DNA of 64,000 nucleotides from Cyanobium usitatum str. Tous (GCF_003011885.1 NZ_PXXO01000002.1:1-64000); one strand, 5' to 3'; shown: positions 1-8,846, counted from the first letter of the stretch. Made by a program: numbers and translations. Notes: generated by a model from the sequence alone, not told the origin.

Positions 1-521
1 GGCCGTGGAAGCACGTCGCATCGCGGTAGACGTACGGGCAGCGGGCATGGTCCCACGTCCGGCCAAGAAACGCTCTCACCTGCACACCTGTGCCCCTGGC
101 AGATGCGGCTCACCTCTGATTTGGAGATGCCACTGGCCCCGCCCAGTGCCTCCACCAGCGCGTCAACCTTCCTGGTGGAGATGCCGCCGGTGTAAGCCTC
201 CATCACCACGGCGTAGAGCGCCTTGTCCACCCGGCGGCGAGGCTCGAGCCAGTCGGGAAAGAAGCTGCCCTGGCGGAGTTTGGGGATGGCCAGGCTGAGG
301 TCACCCACCTGGGTGGTGAGCAGCCGCTGGCGGTAGCCATTGCGGTGGGTGGATCGCTCATCAGGGAAGCGTTCATGGCGAGTGGCTCCAATGGCAGCGG
401 AGACCTCGGCCTCCAGCAGATCCTGGAAGCCCCGGCGCACGATCTCAGGGATCAGGGCGCCAGCGGTGGTGCCCTCCATGAGCTGGCTCAGCTCGGAGGC
501 GCCAATATGGGTAAGGGTCAT
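1..521 (-). pseudogene. IS256-family transposase, N-terminal part, frameshifted
   Basis: Reading leftwards from an ATG at 521, about 145 codons resemble the N-terminal part of IS256/mutator-type DDE transposases, with blocks such as IPEIVRRGFQDLLEAE, HRNGYR, LSLAIPKLRQGSFFP, GISTRKVDALVEALGG and GISKSEVSRIC. Near 80-90 the frame breaks: the continuation, including the region of the first catalytic Asp (PYVYRDAT, about 34-14), lies one base over. That block also departs from the usual VYLDATY. The gene runs off the left window edge, so the catalytic core and the other insertion-sequence end are not visible. I could not identify a terminal inverted repeat upstream of 521. Most likely a decayed insertion sequence; a sequencing error at 80-90 is the alternative. 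Confidence 0.75.
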
Positions 522-1108
522 GGTCTGTGTTCGGTTTGGTGGTAGTGCTCCGAACAGGGTCACAGACCGGCCCACCCATTGCCACAGCTAAAGACTGAGG
601 GAGTTGAGCCGTCAGCCCCGGCTACGCCGGGGCTGATCCCCCCGAGTTACACCACTCCATGGGACGCCGCTCCGTTATCACCTTGGGCAAACGATTAACA
701 GATGCCCAGGTGCAGCGTTTGTCAGAGGTTCATCTGCAGGGATTTCGCAGCCTGTGATCCACATGACAATCCATTGACCTAGGAGCTACAACGGGCTGCT
801 CTACCCCTCGATTTCATTGAGGCACATAAGCATCAGATAAGCAGCAGATTGTTGTCTGGATACGCTTTAGGCTTGAAAAGTAAACCAATTAATCGCGTAA
901 TTAGGGGCTGTCCTTTTCCTCTTGATCTCATGCTTTAGACGGGGCTAAAGCTGTCAGGTGAGAAAAATCTACGGTCCGCTGAATCGTTGAAGCTTCCACT
1001 TCATCCGCTTCGACACGCAAGGGCGTACTGGTGGCACTTCTCAACCTGGGTTCCCCGTGTCCCTGAGCATTCGATCCAACCTTTAATACCTTTCCTAGGA
1101 AAAAACTC
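522..1108. other. Intergenic region between transposase and subtilase
   Basis: About 590 bases without a convincing gene. It holds a strong GC hairpin (612-636), a 32-codon open frame at 659-757 starting MGRRSVITLGKRL that I do not recognise, and an AT-richer stretch from about 840 that probably carries the subtilase promoter. Just before the subtilase start is AGGA at 1097-1100, well spaced as a ribosome-binding site. One insertion-sequence end is probably somewhere in the first 150 bases, but no inverted repeat can be assigned without the other end. Confidence 0.5.
612..636. repeat. Perfect GC-rich hairpin
   Basis: Arms 612-622 and 626-636 are perfect 11-base complements around a TAC loop. 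No T-run follows on either side, so it is not a canonical intrinsic terminator. Its place just outside the transposase gene fits an insertion-sequence end or a transcription-blocking hairpin. Confidence 0.6.
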
Positions 1109-2419
1109 ATGAACTCTGAATTCACACCACCCAGCGAAGCCGAAACTACCGGCCGCTTTATTGTCACTTTCCGCGAAGAAGCTTCTACTGAGGCTATCGC
1201 TACTTTAGAAAATCGTGCAGGCATCCGTTCGGCCGATCTGCTGAGAAGCGGTGATTTTGCCGAGTCCGGAATTGACATGGACCACGTTCCTGCCGAAGGA
1301 GGAGCCGTTCTGGGCAATCTCGGCATGGCCGTAGTCAACGTTCCGCCCGACGCTGCCGGAATGCTTGCGATGGAGGCCGGCGAGGATTCCGCGATCCTTT
1401 CGGTCGAGCCAGAGGGTGTTGTGTATGCCCTAAGTGAGTTGAGGGCATTTTCCCTCGATTACATGCGCGGTTTCCGGGATTGCGCCCAGAGCCTTTACAC
1501 ATCGGCGGCCACCACCCCTCCAGGTGGCGAGGAGTATGCCGATCTGATTGAAGCTGCTGGATTCGTCGACAGCCCGAGCCATACCTGGGGTCTCATAGCC
1601 ACCCGGTCTGCGATTTCCAGGCTCACTGGCCAGGGCATCAAAGTCGCTGTGCTCGACACCGGCTTGTTCCTGGCACACCCGGACTTTATTGGCCGGTCAG
1701 TTGTATCGCGCTCCTTCATCCCCGGCGTAGTCAGTGCCAACGACGGCCACGGCCACGGTACTCATTGCACCGGAACGGCCTGCGGGGCATTTAAGCCAGC
1801 GGTCGGCCCTCGCTATGGCATCGCTCACAAGGCAAATATCTTCATCGGAAAGGTCCTATCCGATCAGGGTAGCGGCGTTGACGGCGGCATCCTGGCAGGT
1901 ATCGACTGGGCCATCGCCAACAAGTGTCATGTGATCTCCATGTCGCTCGGCGCGAATGTACCCACCACCACTACCTTCTACGAGACTGCCGGCCAACGCG
2001 CCCTGAACGCCGGCAGCCTGATCGTCGCCGCCGCAGGCAACAACGCCAACCGCTCCGCTGGCAACTTTGGCTTCGTCGGTCGCCCGTCCAACAGCAGGAC
2101 CTTCATGGCCGTAGGGGCGTTGGACGGCAACCTGCGGATGGCAAACTTTTCGGCCCGCGACACGGCGCGCGTCGCCGGCTCGGCCGTCGACATTGCGGCT
2201 CCGGGCGTCGCTGTTTATTCCTCCTGGCCGATGCCAACCCGGTACCGGGCCATCAGCGGGACCAGTATGGCGACGCCCCATGTCGCCGGGATCGCTGCTC
2301 TTTGGGCGCAAGCCACCGGTGCCCGCGGCGCTGCCCTGTGGCTGAGGTTGATCGCCAACTCCCGCGCGCTTTCGCTGCCGATTGTCGATGTCGGCCGTGG
2401 CCTGGTCCAGGCCCCGTAG
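1109..2419 (+). CDS. Subtilisin-like serine protease (S8 family)
   Basis: A 436-residue peptidase S8. The triad is complete: Asp183 in VAVLDTG, His219 in GHGTHCTG, oxyanion Asn311 in AAAGNN and Ser386 in SGTSMATPH. Residues 16-60 (GRFIVTFREEA...) resemble a short I9-type prodomain. No signal peptide or membrane segment is visible, so export by the normal Sec route is not evident and the enzyme may act inside the cell or leave by another path. The start is the ATG 8 bases after AGGA at 1097. A small I9-like protein follows at 2536 on the same strand, probably its partner. Substrate is unknown. Confidence 0.93.
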   Translation: MNSEFTPPSEAETTGRFIVTFREEASTEAIATLENRAGIRSADLLRSGDFAESGIDMDHVPAEGGAVLGNLGMAVVNVPPDAAGMLAMEAGEDSAILSVEPEGVVYALSELRAFSLDYMRGFRDCAQSLYTSAATTPPGGEEYADLIEAAGFVDSPSHTWGLIATRSAISRLTGQGIKVAVLDTGLFLAHPDFIGRSVVSRSFIPGVVSANDGHGHGTHCTGTACGAFKPAVGPRYGIAHKANIFIGKVLSDQGSGVDGGILAGIDWAIANKCHVISMSLGANVPTTTTFYETAGQRALNAGSLIVAAAGNNANRSAGNFGFVGRPSNSRTFMAVGALDGNLRMANFSARDTARVAGSAVDIAAPGVAVYSSWPMPTRYRAISGTSMATPHVAGIAALWAQATGARGAALWLRLIANSRALSLPIVDVGRGLVQAP

Positions 2420-2465
2420 CTGTTGTGTTCAACTTTCAGTACACCGAAAACCAGTAACTTGGTGT

Positions 2466-2519
2466 AATGGCCCGTCGGCTGATGAAGCTCCCTTCGGGGC
2501 GGCGCAGCCGACGGCCATT
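2466..2519 (+). promoter_or_regulatory. Long hairpin between protease and inhibitor genes
   Basis: Arms 2466-2481 and 2505-2519 are complementary over 15 base pairs with one bulged base. The structure ends 2 bases before the likely Shine-Dalgarno AAGAGGAG (2522-2529) of the next gene. There is no T-run after it. It could be an mRNA-stabilising or processing hairpin or a partial terminator that sets the ratio of protease to inhibitor; this is inference. Confidence 0.5.
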
Positions 2520-2535
2520 TCAAGAGGAGCCGACC

Positions 2536-2793
2536 ATGGACGATCTCGCTCAATCCAAAATCGAAGTCATCGTCACCGTTGCTGAAGACCGCAAAGCAAA
2601 TCTCAAACAGATCGCTTCAGAACTCCAGATACGGGGTCTCGAATTAACCGCCGAGCCACTGGAAGATCTCGGAATGATCACCGGCAAGGCTTTGGAGATG
2701 AATCTGGACCAGCTCAAGATCGTCAACGGTGTTACCGCCGTCGAGAAGGCAGGAACAGTGCACATTGCCCCCCCAGATGCCGAAGTTCAGTGA
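2536..2793 (+). CDS. Small I9-like protease inhibitor / propeptide-like protein
   Basis: An 85-residue acidic protein. Its pattern (EVIVTVAEDRKANLKQIASEL, a central ITGKALEMNLDQLKIVNGV, and an ending PPDAEVQ) resembles the roughly 80-residue proteins often labelled 'ketohydroxyglutarate aldolase' in databases, which look like stand-alone copies of the I9 subtilisin propeptide fold rather than aldolases. The start is the ATG at 2536, preceded by AAGAGGAG; an in-frame ATG at 2467 lies inside the hairpin arm and is less likely. It follows the subtilase by 116 bases on the same strand, which supports a role as inhibitor or folding helper. No signal peptide is seen. Family recall is from memory. 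Confidence 0.75.
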   Translation: MDDLAQSKIEVIVTVAEDRKANLKQIASELQIRGLELTAEPLEDLGMITGKALEMNLDQLKIVNGVTAVEKAGTVHIAPPDAEVQ

Positions 2794-2797
2794 AGTG

Positions 2798-2826
2798 ATT
2801 GATAGCTAATCATAGCCAATATCAAT
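2798..2826 (+). terminator. Possible AT-rich terminator hairpin
   Basis: Immediately after the inhibitor stop, ATTGATA (2798-2804) pairs with TATCAAT (2820-2826), and inside it GCTA pairs with TAGC. Only a short ATTT follows, so termination strength is doubtful. Confidence 0.35.
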
Positions 2827-2884
2827 TTGCGCGCAGGTGATGGCGAGCGTTAGCCAGAGCAAAGGGGATGCACAGCTGCGGGCG

Positions 2885-3604
2885 TCATTGCTTCGACCGG
2901 CACGTGGCGTAGAGGAAGTAGGCCGCCTCGTCTGGTCGGCGACTACTTGTTTCCCTTTCCGTCACCACGCTGATCTCGTCGAACCCCGCCGCTTCGAGGA
3001 GGTTCGTTAGTTCGTCCACCGTGAAGTGGTGGGTCATGTAGAGCACCTTGCCACTGTCGTTTCGCGAGAGGTAGGTGTGTCGCTCGCCAGTCAGTGGAAG
3101 GTCTTCGGCGTAGAGCCGCGCGTAGCCGGCGTTGATCGTGTCGGAAACGCCCGAGGCCGACAGGAAGAGCCGACCACCGGGCCTGAGCTTCTCTCGCGCA
3201 TGCCGAAGGAGGTTTGCCCGATGGCGCATGTCGCCGATGATCGAGATCACGAGTTGGCAGACGACCACGTCGAACGGCCCGCCGTCGAGCTGCGGCGAGC
3301 CATCCTCGGCGAAGTCGGCCACTGCAAATCGCAGCGAGCGGCCAACGGTATCGGCGGACGCTGCGTTGTGCTCTGCGGCGTGAACAGCGCCCGAGTTGAT
3401 GTCCACGCCGAGCACTGCGATCCCCTGCTCGAAGAGCCTCCGACTCAGCCGCCCGCTGCCGCAGCCCACGTCGAGGAGCATGAGCGGCCGGCCCGCCGCT
3501 TCGGTCTTCACCTCGTGCAGGAACGAGTCGAGCTGCGGCGTGGAGTCCTTGCTCGGAATCGCTTCGGCGTCGAAACGCCGCCAATCTTCGCGAGGGTCAC
3601 GCAT
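2885..3604 (-). CDS. Class I SAM-dependent methyltransferase
   Basis: A 239-residue methyltransferase with the Rossmann motif I LLDVGCGSGR at residues 43-52, an acidic residue at the end of strand 2 (VLGVDIN, Asp68), and a post-motif region (KLRPGGRLFLSASG) typical of methyltransferase fold families 11/25. The substrate cannot be told. The start is the ATG at 3604; nothing upstream extends it. Its codon use (many CG-ending and GTCGA-rich codons) differs from neighbouring genes, and it sits alone between two hydrolase genes in an accessory stretch, so horizontal acquisition is likely. It does not form an operon with either neighbour. Confidence 0.85.
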   Translation of the reverse strand: MRDPREDWRRFDAEAIPSKDSTPQLDSFLHEVKTEAAGRPLMLLDVGCGSGRLSRRLFEQGIAVLGVDINSGAVHAAEHNAASADTVGRSLRFAVADFAEDGSPQLDGGPFDVVVCQLVISIIGDMRHRANLLRHAREKLRPGGRLFLSASGVSDTINAGYARLYAEDLPLTGERHTYLSRNDSGKVLYMTHHFTVDELTNLLEAAGFDEISVVTERETSSRRPDEAAYFLYATCRSKQ

Positions 3605-3933
3605 GACGGGATCTTCTCTTAAAGGATATTGTCCGGGCGTTCATTGAGAACGCAGCCGCTTTAAGACTAACAACAAGATTCAGAAGGCTGGAGCGAATGA
3701 AACTGTCTATGCAAACAAACAATGCCCGCTTCTGATCTTGAGCGTTTGGAGGAGGTGTTGCACCAGTGCTGCCTTCAAGCAGCCCCCGTAGACCCTGTAA
3801 CGAAATGACCCTGAACAAGCTCGAAAGTGGGTCTTCCTGGTGCACAGGCAGGTTCTCAAGATGGTGGGAGAACTTTTAGGCCAAGCTGAAACTGCAACGG
3901 AGGCGGTAAGCCCTGCTGACGAACCTAAGTTCT
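3605..3933. other. Intergenic region, no convincing gene
   Basis: Roughly 330 bases between the methyltransferase and the protease-lipase gene. Short open frames exist on both strands (an 82-codon one on the minus strand) but they show no recognisable domain. I see no clear promoter, terminator or repeat. GGAGG at about 3900 is too far from the predicted start at 3934 to be its ribosome site. Confidence 0.4.
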
Positions 3934-6129
3934 GTGCTTACGGTGATGGCAGAGCTTCTTCTAGCGATGCCCATTCTTGGTCCGGTCACCGATACCGAAC
4001 AGCGCTACCGAGAGCGGGCCTCTGAGCGGGAAGGCAACATCATTCGGATCGATGCTCGCGACATCTTCGGCATCTCTGTTAACACCCCCGACTTGATCCG
4101 TGAGCGCCTGCGCCGATTGCATGCCGATCCGGAGCGGGTGGACTGCCTGCGACGGGAGGGGTTGCACTTTGATCCCCAGGGCCCCGGGGCTACCCCGGGG
4201 GCATTTCCGCGGGCCCTGGAGCGGGTGCTCAACACCAATGACCTGATTGGCCTTCGCTTCTTCGAGCAGGGTCTGCGGGTTGCCCAGGCCGTGGGGCGGG
4301 TTCATATCGGCGGTGGGACTGGCGCCACCGAGGGCTTCGGTACCGGCTTCCTGGTTGCCCCCCGGCTGCTGCTCACCAACCACCATGTGCTGGCCGATGC
4401 CGAACAGGCCCGCCAGTCCAAGGTGGAGTTCAATTTCCAGGAGGAGGCCAGTGGCGAGCTGCAGGCCACCCAATGCTTCGCCCTGGCGCCACAGGAGTTC
4501 TTCCTGACCGATCGGGAACTGGATTACAGCCTCGTGGCCGTGGTCGACGACGGTGACCTGGACGCCTACGGCTGGCTTCCCCTGATCGAGGACAGCGGCA
4601 AGTTGCTGGTGGGGGAGAAGGTGAACATCATCCAGCACCCCAACGGTGAGCCGAAACAACTGGCGATCCGCAACAACCAGGTTGTCGATGAGCTGGAGCT
4701 GTTCCTGCACTACCGCACCGACACCGACCCGGGCTCGTCCGGTTCCCCTGTCTTCAACGACCAGTGGGAGGTGGTGGCGCTGCACCATTCCGGCGTGCCG
4801 AAGCGCAACGAACAGGGGCAGGTGGTGACCAGCGACGGGCGGCTCTGGCAGGAGTGGATGGGGGAACAGCGCATTGCCTGGGAGGCGAATGAAGGGGTGC
4901 GCGTGAGCCGTCTGGTGCGTCACATTCGCAACCAGCCGCTGCCTGCGGCGGCCGAAGCCATGCGGCAAAAGCTGTTGGCAGCAACACCTCCAATGCGACC
5001 ACGACAGAGCGGCCCGGTGACCCTGCCCCCAGTCGTCGCCAAGCAGCACGAGCCGGAGCTCCTACAGGGTGAAGTGGCAAGCCCACTGGCCGCGGGCGTC
5101 TCAGCCACCTGGACGATCCCCCTGCAGGTAAGCGTGAGCTTCGGAACTCCCACCCTCGGTGCCAGCGCCCCTGTGGCCCACTCGGCAGCTGCCGCTCAAA
5201 TCTCAGCCCCTGTCCCAGAACCACTACCCGAAACTGTCGAGGAGGGCTGGGGGCTATTCGGGCGCCGTGGAACGCCGGCAGCGGCAGCACCCACGCCTGC
5301 AGATTTCAAGCTCAGCTCCCTTTCCAGTCCAGTGTTCAATTGGCCTGCTGCCCTTTCGCTGGCCCTGGCTAGTCAACTGGCCTACAACCCCGAGGCGGAA
5401 GTTGAGAGCCAGCTCCAAGCCTGGGGCTTCCAAAACTGTGATTTTGTCGAGCAGGATGCGGCCCAGGGGTTTGTTGCCTCCTGCTCCGATCTGGTGCTGG
5501 TGTGTTTCCGCGGCACCGAGAGCACAGCCGATTGGCTCAGCAACCTGAAAGTGATACCAAAGGCGGTGAATGAGCTGGGCAGTTCGGTACATGCCGGCTT
5601 CTGGGAGCAGTTTGAGGCGCTGCGGCCCCAACTGGAACGCTTGATATCTCCCCACAGACAGTTGCCCTTAGTGGTGACAGGCCACAGCCTGGGCGGGGCG
5701 ATCGCAGCCCTGGCCGCCGCCAGCTGGGCTGCCAGCAGCAACTTGCGAGCTCTTTACACCTACGGCCAGCCTGCCGTGGCCCGCGATCGCGCCCTCGACC
5801 AGCTGGCCGAGGCGCTGGGAGGCCATTACCACCGCCTAGTGAACGATTCCGACATCGTGCCGCGGGTGCCGCCGGGATACCGGCACGCCGGCAATCTGCT
5901 TCACTTCAACAGTAAAGGCAGTCTGGTCCGCAACGCAGCTGCTCAGGAAGCGGCTTTCAACAGTGCTGTGGGCGGCAGCGGCGTCATGCTTAGCGAAGAC
6001 GAACTCGGAGCGCTGCAGGATCGCTTGCGCCACCAGAGCGGCCCCCAGAGCCAGGAAGGATTCACAACCCTGATCAGCGATCACATGATGCCGGCCTATC
6101 TGGGCAAAATTCAGAAGCAGATGAGTTGA
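3934..6129 (+). CDS. Trypsin-like protease fused to class 3 lipase
   Basis: A 731-residue two-enzyme fusion. Residues about 105-345 form a V8/trypsin-like serine protease with His151 in TNHHV, Asp197 in LDYSLV and Ser269 in GSSGSP. A Pro/Ala-rich linker (about 350-460) leads to a lipase_3 / alpha-beta hydrolase (about 470-720) with the nucleophile elbow GHSLGG (Ser585), Asp640 in NDSDIVPRVP and His657 in NLLHF. All catalytic residues of both enzymes are present. The first 100 residues are of unknown fold. No signal peptide is obvious. The start is uncertain: GTG 3934, ATG 3946 and ATG 3967 are in frame and none has a good ribosome site. The gene stands alone. Confidence 0.92.
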   Translation: MLTVMAELLLAMPILGPVTDTEQRYRERASEREGNIIRIDARDIFGISVNTPDLIRERLRRLHADPERVDCLRREGLHFDPQGPGATPGAFPRALERVLNTNDLIGLRFFEQGLRVAQAVGRVHIGGGTGATEGFGTGFLVAPRLLLTNHHVLADAEQARQSKVEFNFQEEASGELQATQCFALAPQEFFLTDRELDYSLVAVVDDGDLDAYGWLPLIEDSGKLLVGEKVNIIQHPNGEPKQLAIRNNQVVDELELFLHYRTDTDPGSSGSPVFNDQWEVVALHHSGVPKRNEQGQVVTSDGRLWQEWMGEQRIAWEANEGVRVSRLVRHIRNQPLPAAAEAMRQKLLAATPPMRPRQSGPVTLPPVVAKQHEPELLQGEVASPLAAGVSATWTIPLQVSVSFGTPTLGASAPVAHSAAAAQISAPVPEPLPETVEEGWGLFGRRGTPAAAAPTPADFKLSSLSSPVFNWPAALSLALASQLAYNPEAEVESQLQAWGFQNCDFVEQDAAQGFVASCSDLVLVCFRGTESTADWLSNLKVIPKAVNELGSSVHAGFWEQFEALRPQLERLISPHRQLPLVVTGHSLGGAIAALAAASWAASSNLRALYTYGQPAVARDRALDQLAEALGGHYHRLVNDSDIVPRVPPGYRHAGNLLHFNSKGSLVRNAAAQEAAFNSAVGGSGVMLSEDELGALQDRLRHQSGPQSQEGFTTLISDHMMPAYLGKIQKQMS

Positions 6130-6403
6130 GCGGGGGCGATCCCAGCGCCCTAAGGGCTTGTCAGGAGAGTGGAGTCTGAGCTTTGACACCGTATTTGCTT
6201 GGCGATGTACGCGTCCAGGCGATGGTGGCGGCAGCAGGGCGCTTGGACCAGGTGGGGTTTTGGGCGGCCCGCCAGGCAAGCGCCCCTGCTCGGATCCGTT
6301 CTGGCGCGGGCGTGAGGCGGCTGCAGCCAACTCGGCTCTGGTCGCTGCTGTGCCGCCCCATCGGCCTGGGGCGTTTATCCTTTTGTTTATACGTCTGATT
6401 CTC

Positions 6404-6664
6404 ATGGCCGCCACCCCTTCCCGGCAGGCCCTGCGCCGCTGGGGCAACAGCCTCGGTATCCGCTTGCCCGCATCCATCGCCCGGGAGGCTCAGCTGCAGG
6501 AGGATCAGGCCGTGGAACTCTCCGTTGTGGAGGGAGGCGTGATGATCAGGCCCGTGCAGCGACGCCTGTCTTTGGCAGAGCGGCTGGCTGCGTACGAGCC
6601 CATGGCTGGCGAACCCACCGAAGCAATGGCCTTCCATCCGCTCGGTGCTGAGGTCACCGAGTGA
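6404..6664 (+). CDS. mazE: MazE-type antitoxin (AbrB/SpoVT fold)
   Basis: An 86-residue protein beginning with the swapped-hairpin AbrB signature ([18 protein letters not shown]) followed by [18 protein letters not shown], typical of MazE antitoxins. The acidic C-terminal half ([11 protein letters not shown]... EVTE) would bind and block the toxin. The start is the ATG at 6404; a longer frame upstream has no homology. The toxin gene begins inside its stop codon, so the two are translationally coupled. Family knowledge: MazE represses its own promoter with MazF; no operator can be assigned here. Confidence 0.88.
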   Translation: MAATPSRQALRRWGNSLGIRLPASIAREAQLQEDQAVELSVVEGGVMIRPVQRRLSLAERLAAYEPMAGEPTEAMAFHPLGAEVTE

Positions 6665-7044
6665 GTCCTCGCCAAGTGGTTCAGGGCTGGGTGCCCGATC
6701 GCGGCGACGTGATCTGGATCGACCACAACCCCCAGGCTGGTCGGGAGATGAAGGATCACCATCCCTTTGCCGTCTTGTCCACAGCTTCCTTCCACACCAA
6801 GGTGGGCTTAGTGGTGGGCTGCGCCATGACTTCAGCGCCCTACAACCGTGGTTCCACCCTTGCTGTGGACCTGGGCCCCATCCCCGATCGGCCCGACGCC
6901 CACAGCTATGTGCTGTGCCAGCAACTCAAATCCTTCGACTGGCGCGCCAGGGGCGCTCGTCCCCATCCGATTGGGCGACTGCAGGACTCCCAGCTGGAGG
7001 AGGTGTTGGCGGTTGTTGGGCAAATCCTCGGGTTTGTCGTCTGA
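6661..7044 (+). CDS. mazF: MazF/PemK-type endoribonuclease toxin
   Basis: A 127-residue PemK-like protein: [18 protein letters not shown] near the N terminus, [12 protein letters not shown], an internal [10 protein letters not shown] and a C-terminal [16 protein letters not shown], all in family order. Members cut mRNA at short specific sites. The GTG start at 6661 overlaps the antitoxin stop by 4 bases (GTGA). It looks intact. Upstream, 6130-6403 holds no gene I can support, although TTGACA at 6183-6188 could be a -35 element; its -10 partner is weak. Confidence 0.88.
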   Translation: MSPRQVVQGWVPDRGDVIWIDHNPQAGREMKDHHPFAVLSTASFHTKVGLVVGCAMTSAPYNRGSTLAVDLGPIPDRPDAHSYVLCQQLKSFDWRARGARPHPIGRLQDSQLEEVLAVVGQILGFVV

Positions 7045-7163
7045 CCCTTGGGACGCCAGTTGACGCGCCCTCGATCAGGACCTGCTTGATCGGCCCATCG
7101 CACAAGCTGAGGCCTCCATCCCTAGCCTCCACTGATCCCTGCCGGCCAGAACCCGCGAGCCCC

Positions 7164-8846
7164 GTGAGCACCACTCCGATCACATCCTTCGCTGAGTTCG
7201 CGCAACGGGCTGATTATTCGCTGCTGGAGTCGCTGCAGCCGGATCCCCAGGCCACGCTGGATGGCCACGATCACCGCCCCCGCCAGGTGTTCTCAGGCCA
7301 TTACGTGCCGGTCACACCCACGCCCCTGCCAGTACCTGCCTATCTGGCGCACAGCCCCAGCCTGTTCCAGGAGCTGGGCCTGAGCGACTCCCTGGCCCAC
7401 GACGAGGCCTTCCTGCGGCTGTTTTCCGGCGACATCAGCGTGGCGCGGCAGCCGATGCGCCCCTACGGCTGGGCCACCGGCTATGCCCTCTCCATCTACG
7501 GCGCTGAATACATCCAGCAGTGTCCGTTTGGCACCGGCAATGGCTACGGCGATGGCCGGGCCATTTCCGTGTTTGAAGGCGTGTTCAACGGCCAGCGCTG
7601 GGAGCTGCAGCTCAAGGGCGGTGGCCCCACGCCCTACTGCCGCGGTGCCGATGGTCGGGCCGTGCTGCGCTCCAGCGTGCGCGAGTTTTTGGCCCAGGAG
7701 TTCATGCACGCCCTGGGCGTTCCCACCTCCCGCTCCTTGACCCTCTATGGGTCCGGCGCTGAAACCGTGCGCCGGCCCTGGTACGCGCCGGGGTCCACCT
7801 CCTTTGATCCCGATGTGCTGGTCGACAACCCAGCGGCAATCACAACCCGCGTGGCGCCGTCGTTTTTGCGGGTGGGGCAGCTGGAGCTATTTGCCCGCCG
7901 CGTGCGGCGCCAGGCCCATCCGGAGGCGTTGAACGAGCTGCGCCTGATCGTTGCCCACCTGATTGAGCGCAACTACCGGCCGGAGATCGATCCGAGCCTG
8001 GCCTTCGGCGACCAGGTGCTGGAGCTGGCCGGCCTGTTTCGCACGCGGCTGATTGCCTTGGTGGCCCACTGGATGCGGGTGGGGTTTTGCCAGGGCAATT
8101 TCAACAGCGATAACTGCGCCGCCGGTGGCTACACCCTCGACTACGGCCCGTTTGGCTTCTGCGAACGGTTCGATCCCGGCTTCCAGCCCTGGACCGGTGG
8201 CGGCGAGCACTTCAGCTTCTTCAACCAACCTTTGGCCGCCGGAGCCAACTACCAGATGTTCTGGTCGGCCGTGCGGCCCCTGCTGGCTGACAACAGCGAG
8301 GCCCTGGCCCAGCTGGATTCCATCCGTGACGGCTTTGCCGGCGCGATGAACCAGGAGCTCGAGGCGATGTGGGCCCGCAAGCTGGGCCTGGCCACCCCTG
8401 ATGCCGCCCTGGTGAACGAGCTGCTGGAGCTGATGCTGCGCTCCCAGGCGGATTACACGATCGTGTTTCGCAAGCTTTCCGAGATTCCCGAGGAGCCCTC
8501 AGCGCTGCAGCAGGCCTTCTACCAGCCCCTCTCGGCGCCACTCGCTGCCCAATGGAGCGATTGGCTCAGGCGCTGGCGCGATCAGCTCTCGGCCAACGGC
8601 GATCTAGGCGAGACATCCGCAGCGATGCAACGCGTGAATCCAGCCATCACCTGGCGCGAGTGGCTGATTGCACCGGCCTATCAACAGGCGGAGCAGGGAG
8701 ACACCAGCCTGATTCAGGAGCTGCAAGCGGTGTTCAGCCATCCCTACAACGCTCCCTCAGGGGAGCTGGCGACGACCTACGACCGCCTCAAACCCAGGGA
8801 GTTCTTCAACGCCGGTGGGGTGTCGCACTACAGCTGTTCGTCTTGA
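7164..8846 (+). CDS. selO: Protein adenylyltransferase SelO (YdiU/UPF0061)
   Basis: A 560-residue SelO pseudokinase-fold enzyme that in studied members transfers AMP to protein hydroxyls. [14 protein letters not shown] near the start, [24 protein letters not shown] (ATP-binding region) and QGNFNSDN...LDYGPFGF are diagnostic; Asp316, Asn317 and Asp326 match the catalytic base and metal ligands, with the family's spacing of 10. I chose the GTG at 7164 ([12 protein letters not shown]) because the in-frame sequence upstream is only the shadow of the toxin gene. The C-terminal half diverges and no CxxU/CxxC end is seen apart from a terminal HYSCSS. It overlaps the convergent lipoprotein gene by 19 bases. 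Confidence 0.93.
   Translation: MSTTPITSFAEFAQRADYSLLESLQPDPQATLDGHDHRPRQVFSGHYVPVTPTPLPVPAYLAHSPSLFQELGLSDSLAHDEAFLRLFSGDISVARQPMRPYGWATGYALSIYGAEYIQQCPFGTGNGYGDGRAISVFEGVFNGQRWELQLKGGGPTPYCRGADGRAVLRSSVREFLAQEFMHALGVPTSRSLTLYGSGAETVRRPWYAPGSTSFDPDVLVDNPAAITTRVAPSFLRVGQLELFARRVRRQAHPEALNELRLIVAHLIERNYRPEIDPSLAFGDQVLELAGLFRTRLIALVAHWMRVGFCQGNFNSDNCAAGGYTLDYGPFGFCERFDPGFQPWTGGGEHFSFFNQPLAAGANYQMFWSAVRPLLADNSEALAQLDSIRDGFAGAMNQELEAMWARKLGLATPDAALVNELLELMLRSQADYTIVFRKLSEIPEEPSALQQAFYQPLSAPLAAQWSDWLRRWRDQLSANGDLGETSAAMQRVNPAITWREWLIAPAYQQAEQGDTSLIQELQAVFSHPYNAPSGELATTYDRLKPREFFNAGGVSHYSCSS

Noticed and set aside
2550-2765. Minus-strand frame of 71 codons inside the inhibitor gene
   Set aside because: Shadow of the plus-strand gene; no ribosome site or homology.
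3961-5049. Long minus-strand open frame (362 codons) in the protease-lipase gene
   Set aside because: It is the reverse-strand shadow of a GC-rich gene with complete catalytic motifs on the plus strand, and shows no domain of its own.
6645-7163. Extended N terminus of SelO from 6645
   Set aside because: The added 173 codons overlap the toxin gene in another frame and have no homology to SelO; the GTG at 7164 fits the family.
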